From NCBI GenBank assembly GCA_029378245.1, contig JARKIF010000005.1:558001-622000 (forward strand): a stretch of DNA of 64,000 bases, read 5' to 3'. Under the pieces are notes generated by a model. It did no database searches. It saw only the letters and a list, made by a program, of their open reading frames with translations, and was not told the origin of the DNA. Origin of the DNA: Roridomyces roridus. Its lineage: Eukaryota; Basidiomycota; Agaricomycetes; Agaricales; Mycenaceae. A program made the translations under genes and the position numbers. The stretch's first letter is position 1. Each line of letters opens with the position of its first letter. Shown here in pieces: positions 21,620 to 33,509 of the stretch.

Positions 21620-23697
21620 ATGGCGGGCACGAAGAAGAGAAAGTCGGACAGTGCCCTCGCGCGCCCCAAACCCGCCAAACAGCCCCGACTCACTCTAGAT
21701 TCATTCTTCTCGCCGCAAGTCCTCGCCCCCGCGAGTTCTCCGCAAGATGACGACAGAAAGATGGTGTCGCTCAACTCAGAGCAGACCGCCATTCTCAGAC
21801 AGGTTGTCGACGAAGAGCAGAGCATATTTTTTACCGGCAGTGCAGGTGCGTACCATGCCTCGTTACTCGTACCACAACTTAGTCGATACAGGCACTGGAA
21901 AGTCCCTCTTGCTCAGAGCCATTATAAGCGCTCTCAAGAAGAAACACGCCAAGACACCCGGTGCAGTGTCGGTAACCGCGAGCACCGGTATGGCGGCTGC
22001 CAACATCTCCGGTCAGCGACTCTCCCGAATGGCCTTGATCAATGCTCATGGGCAACAGGAATGACGATTCACGCCTGGGGCGCTGTCTCGCCCACTCCAA
22101 CCGACTTTGAGCTCCAAATCAGTTGTATTAAGAAGTGCAAACCTGCTCTCCAGCGATGGACCAAAACAAAGGTGTGCTGCTACCGGTCGTGCTCTACTCG
22201 GTTCTTCAACATTGTCAGGTCCTCATAGTGGATGAGATCTCAATGGTCGATGGCCCGCTCTTTACACGGATTTGCAAGATTGCAGAACATTTGAGAAAGG
22301 GCAACCGTCCGTTCGGTGGCATCCAGGTACTCCGGTCCACCCTTGTACAAGAACCCTGCTAATCTTTTGAAGCTCGTCATAACAGGCGACTTTTTTCAGC
22401 TGCCCCCAGTTTCCAAAAATTCGGCGCCCGTTTTCGCATTCGAGTCTGAAGAATGGAAAAAATGCATCGAACGGACTCTGACATTGAAACACGTATTCCG
22501 CCAGAAGGACGACGGTACGTACCATATTCTTGTCAATTCCATGACCCTTAATTTGTTCTACAGAATTCGTCGGCCTGCTGAATCAACTACGCCTGGGCGT
22601 GATCTCGCCCGCCGCTTCCACCACCTTCAAATCCCTCTCCCGGCCTCTGCCACCTGACCCGGCCGGCATCCTCCCCACCGAACTCTTTCCCCTCCGCCAA
22701 GAAGTCGAACGCGCCAATTCTACACGCCTGGCGTCCCTCACCACTCCCGTTACGAGCTTCACCGCACGCGACTCGGGCTCAGCCCCTGTAGACAAACGCG
22801 GCAAGCTCCTCGAGAGCATGATGGCACCCCAAAAGCTGCAACTCAAAGCTGGCGCCCAAGTCATGTTGATCAAGAACCTTGATGAGAAGTTGGTTAACGG
22901 GAGCGTGGGGAAGGTCCTTGGGTTTTGGAGGCAACGGGATGTGCAGGGGGACCGGGATTTGCTGAAGAGCGGGCCAACACCGGTGAGGAGGGTTAAGATG
23001 CAAGACGATGGGATGACTCCGGTGCCGAGCCTCCAGAGGACGGAAGGAAAGGAGAACGTGAAGCCGCCGGTGTCGGGGAAAGAAACGAAAGTGGACACCA
23101 AAGGCAAAGCCAAGGAGAAGCCAGCTTCCGTTGCCGCTGCTTCGAAAGACGAAGAGCTATACCCTCTTGTCTCCTTTCCTGCTTTAGACGGGTCGGAGAC
23201 AGAGGTGGTCTTGCTGGTTCGCGATGAATTCCGTGTCGAGGATTCGCAGGGTGCGGTCCTAGCGCGGAGGATGCAGGTTCCGCTCATCCTAGCGTGGGCG
23301 ATTTCGATTCATAAGAGTCAGGGTCAGACGATCCGGCGGGTCAAGGTGGATTTAGGTGCGTCGTGAGCTTATTGTGATGCAAAGTTGTGCTAAGATTTGA
23401 ATAGGCAAGGTTTTCGAGAAGGGTTGGTCTTGTCAAGTACTTGGCTCGATCCACAGCTGAATGCGTACACAGGACAATCTTACGTTGCTCTCTCTCGTGC
23501 GGCGTCCCTGGATGGCTTGCAAGTGCTAAGATTTGATCCTAAAAAGGCACGTCTCTCTGTCGCTGGTGGATGCAAAAGTATCTTACATGTCACAGGTCCA
23601 GGCACATCCGACAGTCCTCAAGTGGAACGCGACCTTGCAGAGCCATGATCAGGAAGCAACCAAGCCTAATGCTGTGGCTTCCTCCTCCTCGGTATAA
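21620..23697 (+). CDS. PIF1: PIF1-family 5'-3' DNA helicase
   Basis: Pif1 helicases unwind G-quadruplexes and act at telomeres and in mitochondrial DNA. The N-terminus is basic (MAGTKKRKSDS), then LNSEQTAILRQVV and Walker A GSAGTGKSLLLRA, assembled across an intron at 21846-21892. Further motifs are SVTASTGMAAANISG, TIHAWG, Walker B VLIVDEISMVDG, LVITGDFFQLPPV, LKHVFRQKD, QVMLIKNLDEKLVNGSVG, SIHKSQGQTI and YVALSRAASLDGLQVLRF. The last intron (23547-23595, 49 nt) appears to be GC-AG: only that splice joins DPKK to VQAHPTVLKW, the usual family ending. The alternative reading ends earlier, at 23648. The protein is single-domain and lacks Rep or other Helitron features. Confidence 0.92.
23547..23595 (+). 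other. GC-AG intron in PIF1
   Basis: The intron begins GCACGT after AAG and ends CACAG. Its 49-nt length is normal here. Splicing here continues DPKK into VQAHPTVLKW in frame and gives a stop at 23695-23697. Using the nearby GT three bases on gives a tail unlike the family. Confidence 0.65.
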
Positions 23698-23875
23698 TCC
23701 CAGGAGGATGGATGATTTAAGAGGCGTCGATTTATAAACGATCTCTCTTATCTTACAGATAGATACCTAAGTTATTCACCTTTAATGTACTGTGTAGTAG
23801 TTCACGCCAAATAATAATGAGGGGAGGTCTGTGTACATGCAAGATCGAGTAATAAAATACGAAGAGGGACCGTAC

Positions 23876-25284
23876 TCAAATTTTGTCCTCTAGTAAAAAG
23901 GCGTCCAGTTCCGCATCCAAATCCTCTGCTGTCTTGGCCGGGCGCCCGTTTCGAGTACGGCCATGTTCGCTGCGATCGCCGCCGCGCTCCCCACGACCAT
24001 TTCTCCGACCATTATCTCTCCGGCCACCACCATTCCGCCGTGATTCCCTACCCCATTGCAAACCCTGGCCTTCCTCCCTCCGGTTGTCATCCAAACTGTC
24101 AGCGTACATCGTCCCACGCGGCCTTGAACGTTGAGGAAGCGGTGCAGTGAGCCGCGACTCCAACGTATCTGGTCTGACGCGCATGACCGACGTCCTCTGC
24201 AAAAGAGATCGGCCGTCTGACCCGATGTAGTCGGACCGCATTTTCGATGTGGGAGCCGCTGGGAGGTCCGAGACGTCGAGGTCGAGATCTGGTTGGGGTT
24301 CGACGGGGACAGGCTCAGTGTCGTCGTCGCCGTTGATGAACGCGTCGAGTTCCGCGTCGAGGGCAGCACGGACACGGTCGTTGTCCTCTCGGTCCACGCT
24401 GCCTCTGCGCCGGCGTTTGGGAGGCGAAGGGGCGGCTTCGGGGTCGTCGTATGACTCCTTGCCAGCCGTCCATCCGTGCTTCTTGTAGAACTGACTCTCG
24501 TTCTTCGCCCCTCGCTTCTTCACGTCGTCGCTCTTGGCCCAACGCATACGGATGGTACCCTTGAGCCCCTGCCCTTTGCCGAGGCTGTTGTTGATGCGTT
24601 CATCTGGTGGCCAGATGGCCACTGGAATGGGTTTGGCGGTGATGTAACCGTCGGCGTCGGGCTCCTCTGAGATGTGTTTTTGCAGACATTTGTAGCCGGT
24701 GCGAGCATCAGTTTTAGAGTCAAAGACAAAAACACAGCGCTCGTCGTCGACCTTGTGGGTTGATGAATATACGGTACAGTCGCCTGGGACAAAACACGTA
24801 CCCACTCGAGGCCAAGGGGTTGTGCCTCAAAGTGTGTCGCATACGCGAATAAACGAGCGGTGGGGAGGTTGGATATTGGCGTTCCATACAGCAACAGTGC
24901 ATTACCGCGGGAGGTCGTATCTTGTGTGCGGAATAAGGCACAAAAAACAGAGTCAGATTGCCAACACACCTCCGTCCATGTCAACATCCTCAGTGTTGGC
25001 AGGTTCTTCTTCACCGAGTTTGCGCTTACCGCCAGAAAAAAAAGGGCAGATAGTTCGTAGATCAGGGCCTGTCGCCGCGCGTCCAGTAGATACTACCAGC
25101 GCACCTTGCCGAGCCTAGTTGTGGTGTCCGACAAGAGGTAGACTTTGGAGCCGATGCGGTTGGCTAGAGAGGCGGCGGCAGCCTGCTCTGCTTCTGAGGG
25201 TAGCTGCTCCTCGTATGCGGTGCTATCGTCGTATGAAAGAGCCGGAAACGCGTCGGCATTGGTGTCGTCGAGGAATGCGTCCAT
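23876..25284 (-). CDS. NCBP3: NCBP3-like cap-binding factor with FoP/ALY-type acidic motifs
   Basis: The N-terminus MDAFLDDTNADAFP leads through three short introns into a degenerate RRM: RGNALLLYGTPISNLPTARL, then HFEAQPLGLEWVDDERC and VFVFDSKTDA. This parallels animal NCBP3, whose fold has an equivalent EW-(V/L)-DD strand. Downstream, IRMRWAKSDDVKKRGAKNES-QFYKKHG and TMYADSL match the conserved NCBP3 blocks in order. NCBP3 binds capped RNA with CBP80 and associates with TREX. Two LDAELDAF motifs, one in the middle (ALDAELDAFING) and one at the end (EDLDAELDAFLLEDKI), resemble the C-terminal duplication of FoP/CHTOP and ALY adaptors. An Arg/Gly-rich stretch lies between them. Total length is about 410 residues. 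The gene diverges from KRR1 with 41 bp between start codons. Confidence 0.78.
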
Positions 25285-25325
25285 GAAAGAGAGAGATGAG
25301 ATCAACACAGCCACGAGTTCCTTCC
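25285..25325. promoter_or_regulatory. 41-bp divergent spacer between NCBP3-like and KRR1 starts
   Basis: Only 41 bp separate the two outward-facing ATG codons. Both promoters must therefore reach into the opposite gene, and the 5' leaders are either extremely short or overlap antisense. The spacer itself shows no TATA box. Confidence 0.7.
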
Positions 25326-26790
<1,465 letters not shown>

Positions 26791-26867
26791 ACGAGTCTTA
26801 GCATTTGTATATTTTCAACCATTTCGTCCCAACCCAAGTCAGCGCATCGATTATGAGTAAAAAAACA

Positions 26868-28901
26868 CTATCTTGAATAAGGATGGAAATTGTTTTGTCC
26901 ACGCGAATTTGTTCGTGCTGGACCGACTCCGCCCGTATTCATCGCCGCCATCCGCCCAAGATTTGGGTTCATCATACCGCCTCGCATACCCCCCATCGCA
27001 CCCATCCCCGTGCCAGCTATCGGCCCCATTCCCATCCGCATCCCAGTCATGCCCATATTATTCATCCCACCCATGCCAGCCATGCCCATTCCGCCGCCCA
27101 TCATATTCATCCCGCCCATACCCATCATCGGGTTGAAACCGTTCATGCCCATTCCCATTCCCATCATGGCCATTGGATTCATACCCATTCCCATCATAGG
27201 CATCGCGCCTGGCCCCATCGCAGGCGCCGCCATCCCATTGGCGCCCATGACGCCGCCCATCATAGGCACCTGTCCCATCTGGCGCTGGAGCATCATCGAC
27301 ATTTGCTGCTGTGGACTGACAAAAGGGAGTGTCTGAGGCGGTGTCCGTGAGTTTTGGTCGTTGAACCCCGCGTTGTTGTTGTTGTTGTTGTTATCGCGCC
27401 CATTCATCCGTCCTTGATCGCGTTGACTTCGAGGTTGAGCCATTTTGACTTCAATCTGAAGACAAGTGAGCAGAGAAAGCCAGGAGCGGCAAGGGTGTAT
27501 TTACCTCCTTGTCGTCGAGTGTCAAGCCCAATTTACCAACCAACTGATCAGCGTTAGCAGCGTCTTCGAAGGTGACGAATCCAAAGCCCTTGTTGCGCCC
27601 TGTCTCCTTGTCCGACATTATCGTGCAGTCCACCACATTGCCATCTGTATAGAGGTAAGCTTGAGAGGACACTCGAGAAAGAGTAAGGATTTACAGGCAC
27701 TGAAGAACTGCTTCATGGATTCGGCCGTTGTCGCTGGTGATAGCCCTCCGACGAAATATCTCGTGTTCCGCAAGTGTTCTTCCCGAGGGATAGCGCGCTT
27801 GGGGTCAATCTAGAGATGGTGAACGGGTATTCTCCTCAGGTTGTGAGCTGCCTTACTGCTTTGCCATCCAAGATATGTTCCCGCCCCAGCACAGCTACTA
27901 GTGATGCTGGGTCTTCAAAAGTCATAAAGGCAAAGCCTCGCGAGGTCCCTGACGGGTCGCGCATGATGGTGCATGCATCGACCTTGCTTTCTGTTAGGAA
28001 AAATGGAGAGAGAAGAGTAATGGAATCCTGGTACCTTGCCAAATTCGGAAAAGTAATTCCTTAGACCTTCTGTTTGAGTGAAAGGGAAACAACGGTTTGA
28101 TTAGCTACATAGGACGAGGTGGATATAAGAGCAGGAATACCATCTGTTGTGTCCCAGTTTAGACCGCCAATAAACACTTTGCTATGAGTGGACCGTAGGT
28201 GATGCGTAGGTGTGGACCAATGTCAAGTGCAGACATGCGGAGCGAAGGCAAGCAAGGTATAACAAAAGTGGTAGGCGAGAGGGGTGACCAAAATCAAAAG
28301 GGGGTGATACAAATATTAGTATCGGTCGGGATAGACGCGCAAGACAAGAAAGACCGCGGGTAGCGAGATATCGTAACGGGAGTATTATCCAGTGTACGTG
28401 GTAGGGATAGCTAGGAGTAGCACATCCTTTCAGGACGAATGGACGGGAGACGGGCTTACCCAGCATCGTGCATCTCGGAGGGCTTCTTGCCAAAGACGGT
28501 ATCTTCAGAGGAAGATATCTTGTACGTGGTTGTTGACGAGGCAAGAGTGGGGATGGCCGACGTCTGCTGCGTCTGTGCTGGGGGTCGCATCTCGGAGCGT
28601 TGTTGCCGTTCCTGACTGGGTGTCTGCTGGTACGTCGAAAATTGCTGAGCAATTTGGGCCGAGTAGGACAGGTTGGGCGCCGAGTTGGTTTGAGAAGATG
28701 GCGCAGGCTTTTGAGGGAGCTGGTGCGTCTCGTGCTTCACTATCGTGGCTTTGGCCGGCAACGTCGCTGAAGATGGGGTCGGTGGCGCAGGGGCGGGAAT
28801 GTCTTCGTCCTCGCCATAAATATCTAGCAGGTCATTCAGGGCAGCCTCTCAAGCAGTGAAGGGTGTTCACCTCCATACAAATCGTCGAGAGAATTGGACA
28901 T
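26868..28901 (-). CDS. Two-RRM hnRNP-like RNA-binding protein (Hrp1/DAZAP1 type)
   Basis: The start MSNSLDDLYG is joined across a 47-nt intron to DIYGEDEDIPAPAPP. After a Gln/Ser/Pro-rich part come two RRMs. RRM1 has RNP2 KVFIGGLNWDTT and RNP1 SRGFAFMTFED; RRM2 has RYFVGGLSP and NKGFGFVTFED. The linker IDPKRAIPREE is typical of Hrp1/Nab4, DAZAP1 and hnRNP A-like proteins, which act in mRNA 3'-end formation, splicing or export. The C-terminal ~190 residues are low-complexity, with an Asn run (27372-27392) then a Met/Gly-rich domain. One intron (28182-28459, 278 nt) just before RRM1 is far longer than the others. Orthology within this group is uncertain. Confidence 0.85.
27372..27392 (-). repeat. 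Trinucleotide run encoding poly-Asn
   Basis: Seven GTT triplets on the plus strand encode seven consecutive Asn residues in the RRM protein's C-terminal region. This is a likely slippage-prone microsatellite. Confidence 0.8.
28182..28459 (-). other. Unusually long (278-nt) intron in the RRM protein gene
   Basis: The donor is GTAAGC and the acceptor CATAG, and the intron joins EMHDAG to KVFIGGLNWD. A TACTAAT-type branch-like sequence lies mid-intron. No C/D snoRNA boxes or open exon were seen inside. Confidence 0.65.
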
Positions 28902-30959
28902 GATGGTATGGGTGTGAGTGAGACAGCGATTGGGTGAAACAGTGACAGTGTGATGGGTTCACGCGATCACGTGCCATCATATTGGGTACAAAATCGTTCG
29001 CGTCGCACGAGGTCAACACGAGGTCGAACGCGTTCTTATGGAACATTCAAAGTAGCTATCTGAGCAGCTACGTAGAGCACCTTTGCATACTTGATATGAA
29101 TCAAAATTGCCCGGGTTTGAGGCTCATGACTTGCTGTCGGCCACCGAAATACCTACAAAATATCACACATCGGTCCGAGGCCGCAGAAAAACGCGGGAGC
29201 AACGCCGAATCGGTCGGGTGCATGTATTAAGAGACCCGTCTTATTTTATTCGCTCGAAAACGTTCCATGAGGAGCAGTTCAACCGCTGGACAGATGTACC
29301 CAAAGAACATGGCATGTGGACGGCATATGCCTGTACAGTTGGCGCCTTACACCTCGTAGTTATGGTTCGCATGACATCTGTGGCTAAAGAGCACCCGGGA
29401 GCCGTCGACGTTGGACCGCTTATGAGTACATCTGTCCGTAGACTTTGACGTTACTTGCGCGGTGAGAGCGAGCTTCAGCCGTTGATAAAACGTGGTTGGA
29501 TGCCGCACCACACTGTCAGCTGGTTCCTCACCTCCGAGAAGGACGTTGCTCAGTCAGTGCAATGACGAGGCGCTGTAACACCCTCTGCAATACGTCTTCT
29601 GGAAAAAAAGAACGACGCAGGTGAGCAGATTGCGTTCCACGGTGTTAGATCAGCATGCGTGGTGGAATCTAAATACCCATTACAGTGGGCGCAAGAATCT
29701 GTCCCCAAGTTCCAACGTCATTAGCCGGTAAAGGTCTTACAGGCATCCTGGAAAACCTCTATCTTGCGCGTTTATCACTGTGCGAAGGGTTTAATTCCGC
29801 AACGCGTTCACTGGCTGTTCCCGTGTTCCTGAGCGATATTAAGACCATCCCAAGAGAATTTGATGAGACCAAGGGTTATGGGCGTCAAGTAACAAGAATG
29901 GATCAAGATGTGTCAAAGCACGGCGCCCGGTCGCCAGATGTGCACATGGAGCTAGCTGGTGCACGGGGTTTTACCACTGAAGCCTAACCGAGCTTCTCAC
30001 GATGCCTCAGAAACAAGACGGAGAAATCGCTAGAAATCGTTGCCAATAATAATGAGTATCATCAGATTAGCGAGAATAAGACAAGAATATTGTTACTGGT
30101 TCGCCTCTTGGAATTGCCCCATCCTACACGCTCCGGGACGTTATACACCGAGATGTAGAGTGTGAAGCTAGGCGAAAATTCTTCGGGATCGTTATTAGAT
30201 ACGCGCTATTAGCTTGAACAAAAAGCGCCGACAGAAAGTGCCAGACGGACCGTCGGACGCGAGGAGGAAGCGGGCGAGCGCCACATCGTGCCTGGGACGG
30301 TCTGCGCAGAAGAGAGAGACAATTGCGCTGGGTCGATCGTTCTTCCAAATTTAATAGCTCCCATGCCACCCAGTGGCGTTGCATGCGCACAGTGTGATCT
30401 TACCGGCCAAGACTGTGTTGCCGCGATATAACGAGTTGAATGAAAGTAGGTCCAAGAATCACTGGGAGCCACAGAGCACAGACACAACTCCAGGTTTTCA
30501 AGCCGTTGAGTAGCCAAGTTGGGAGCGTGGGGAGGGAAGCCAAGAATCATTCAGGTAGGCTGAAGGAAAGTGAGAGAACCAAGTTGTTTGTCCGCGGAGG
30601 CATTTCATATAAAGGCTTCTATAGGTTTTGTTACGGCGCCAGTTCTCTTGGAAGATTCATATTTCATTAAACAAGTGGACTCTCCATTCTGTGCGGAGTG
30701 GGGCAGTGAAGATGGAGGAAGATGGCCGTTGAGGAGATGGGGATAGATCAGAGGCAGGGATGTGTGGGAAAAAAATCGAAATCACTGACGAATTCGGGCA
30801 TTCGGCAAAGTTATTATGATCGAGTTTGTTAGCATGCTCCCCGAACAACTTGAAGGCCAGGACGTCTTACGGCATTGGAGGCTCCCTTTCCTCTTGTTCC
30901 AACGCGAGTCAACGCGTCGTCTTCGCTGACGAACGCCCCTCCCTCCTTTCCTCTCCCCC
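28902..30959. other. 2-kb stretch with no recognisable gene
   Basis: About 2 kb between the RRM protein start and the coiled-coil protein gene contains only short, unrelated open frames of 76-113 codons on both strands. None shows a family motif or plausible exon chain. No tRNA A/B boxes, terminal inverted repeats, LTRs or transposase motifs were recognised. The part nearest 30960 presumably holds that gene's promoter. It could be a decayed element or a source of non-coding RNA. Confidence 0.5.
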
Positions 30960-33217
30960 ATGGCATCTCCTCAGCGTCTTCGTAACAAGACCTCCGACAT
31001 TACAGATTTTTTCAGCAGAGCTTCCTCTAGTTCAAATAAGCTGCGTCCGTTAGAGGCAGACCAAATGGGCGGCCCGTCCTCTGTATCATTCCTTTCCGAC
31101 CCCGAATCGCCCGCAAGAAGACGCAGCACCAAGATCCCATTCCTGGGTCGGCAACGGAAAAAGTCGACCCAGTCAGACGCGTCTGCTTCCTCCGCGGGTC
31201 CCTCCAGTGGTATCTCTGACTCGGAAATGTTGTCTCCCAATTCAAAGGACAAACAACCGAGGTGTGCTGCCAAGTTTTTTCTTCAGAGAAACATGCTAAC
31301 GCTGCAAGTAGATCAGATACGCCTTCTATACCTTCGCTTGATGACCTTTCCGAGCGGCCACTACCGGCTCTACCTCCCAAAAGTTATCCTGCCCAATCCT
31401 TGGGCTCTCGACTTGCCGCCCATCTCGCTCCTTCACGAACAAAGTTACTTAATTTGTCTCCGCGGAAACCACCACCACCACCGCGGTCTCCAGCTAATGA
31501 ATACATTCCATCCCCAACACCTTCCAGTCGCCCGACATCTGTGGACTCGAATTCTTCGGAAAATCGGTCAACCACGCCTCGGCCTACCCAGCCCACCATA
31601 ACGGTGTCCCTACCCCCGGATAACCTCGAAGGCTATGAGGGCATGTTCACCTTGCCTGCCTCTGGCCCCTCTGACGCAGCTGAACCACCCACGCCACCCA
31701 CACCGACTCTTCAGTTTCCGACTCGAGGCTCCGATGCGCAGCCCCGGAGCCATGACGGGGATAGCACGATCAAACGCCGCGGTTCACGAGCTACCGCAGA
31801 GGAGAGATCGCCAAGCAGAAGCTCTCGCATCGCCCGGAAACACGTCGGAAGTGCATTCAAGCACTCTGAGGTGGATTCCACTGATGCAGAAGATTCCGAG
31901 GCAGTCATGTCAGATTCTCCCCAGCCGTCAGCACCCATGATCGTGGGGCCCACTGGCACAGCAGAAAAGCGGCGAACGCTGGCCAGTATGCCGTATAATT
32001 TTGCGGAGAAGGTGGTACAACCACGGTCAATTATGAAGCCGACTACAGACCGGCTTCCCAGACCGCCAGTGTTTCCCGTACCCCCTCCGCCGAGCAATCC
32101 TCCGTCTTCGGCCCTCCCGGGTATACCTTTTTCGCAGTCCCGGAAAGCCACTGGCAGCACGCTACCGGGCCCGTCGTCTCGTCGGCCACGAGCTCAGACT
32201 TTGTCGGCGATCGCCCCTTCCATTACCATCTCCCCAGCGCCGACCGCGCCGTCGACTGTCCCATCAAGGCGCTTCACCAAGTCTATTGGTGAAAGCAGCT
32301 CTCCCGCCGCCGCTTTTGCTAGAAAAGTCACGGAGGAATCAGCGGGCAAAGCAAACCTTGACATGTCGGCGGACCAATTGCGCCAGGCGCTCGCACTTCG
32401 CAACCAACAATTTGATGAACTTGCCAGTTATCTCCTCAAGATCACCGAAGCTCACGTCGCCGAACAGCATGCGCTGCTCAAGAAAATTGCGACCCTTGAG
32501 CAGGAGGCGACGCGTAAGGACAACGAGATCAAAGGCCTCACGTGGCTCGTTACGAACAACGCACGTCCGGGATCTTCCGGCAAAAACACCAGTACCGAGT
32601 CTGGGCCAGCGAAACCGAAGCCATCTGCCGCCGAGGATTCAGGTGCTGAATCTCCGCAGACGACCTCAGGTGCAGAGGAGTCCATGTGGGGTTCCGATTC
32701 CGGTGGCGAGTCCTTGTCGAAGAACAAAACAAGCCATCCGTTCATGTCGAGTTTCTATCGGCCGTCGGCTAAAAGCTCACGGCCAGAAGGTTCTCGCTCT
32801 GCCATTCCAGCGAGTTCCAGCACAAATCGATCGTCTATATCGTCATTCGGCACCTCTCCATCGTCATCCACCTCGTCTCTTTCACTGAATCATGGCGCAA
32901 TAACACCAGCCACGACTGTGATTTCACTGAGCGCCATTCCAGAGACGGCAGCATCGGAGGCGAGGCACCCGGATCCGGTCGTCGCTGCTGCCATTCTCGC
33001 AGCGGAGAATCAGCGGGAGAAACAGGAGCGACGTGCAAAACGAAACTCTAACCGCGTGTCCTCGTCTTCGCTGCCTACACCCGCTGCATCGTATTCGGCC
33101 AACTTGAAACGTGGGCGACCCCCGTCGATTGCTCAAGTACTTGCGCAGTCTCCAAAAATGGAACACGGGCGGGACAAGCAGCGGTCTTATGGGACCAGTG
33201 GTTCCGCTTCGAGCTGA
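30960..33217 (+). CDS. Ser/Pro-rich protein with a C-terminal coiled coil, function unknown
   Basis: Two exons: MASPQRLRNKTSDITDFFSR through KDKQPR, then an intron (31262-31309) and a long open frame from RSDTPSIPSLDDLSERPLPA to SAKSSRPEG and GTSGSASS. Most of the roughly 730 residues are Ser/Pro/Thr-rich and look disordered, with Pro runs (KPPPPPRSP) and basic Arg/Ser clusters that could be kinase sites. A predicted coiled coil lies about two thirds in (SADQLRQALALRNQQFDELA, then LLKKIATLEQEATRKDNEIK). A second short charged helix (ILAAENQREKQERRAKRNS) follows. No catalytic domain is visible. The composition suggests a scaffold or cytoskeletal/polarity adaptor, but I do not recognise the family. 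Confidence 0.72.
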
Positions 33218-33509
33218 GGTTCGCTCCTCCCTCCCGTGTTCCGCCCATCCGTCATACCACACTCGTTTCAAATATTATTATTGATCTTCCTAGTGGCAGC
33301 AAGATAGCTCATGTATCCCATCGCATCCCCATACCCACACCCATCTGCATGATCCCTCGTTTCTCTGTCGTGTTCCTTTTCGGATACAGATAGGACATGG
33401 CTCGCATTTTCGAATTGTGTATCTTCCGCATTGTATTCATAAGCACATAGTACTTGCCTTATAGTATAACATCCAACTATTCGATGGGGCGGTGAGACGA
33501 CTTTATAGT

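Noticed and set aside
21620..23697. PIF1 as part of a Helitron transposon
   Set aside because: No Rep/HUH domain, no OTU or large flanks; motifs and intron-rich structure fit the cellular helicase.
26890..27336. Pro/Ile-rich plus-strand frame
   Set aside because: Antisense of the Met/Gly repeat (CAT/CCC codons); not a protein-like sequence.
28866..28888. A 23-nt intron in the hnRNP-like gene
   Set aside because: A 47-nt intron with a later acceptor (CTGCTAG) gives the in-frame DIYGEDED continuation and normal size.
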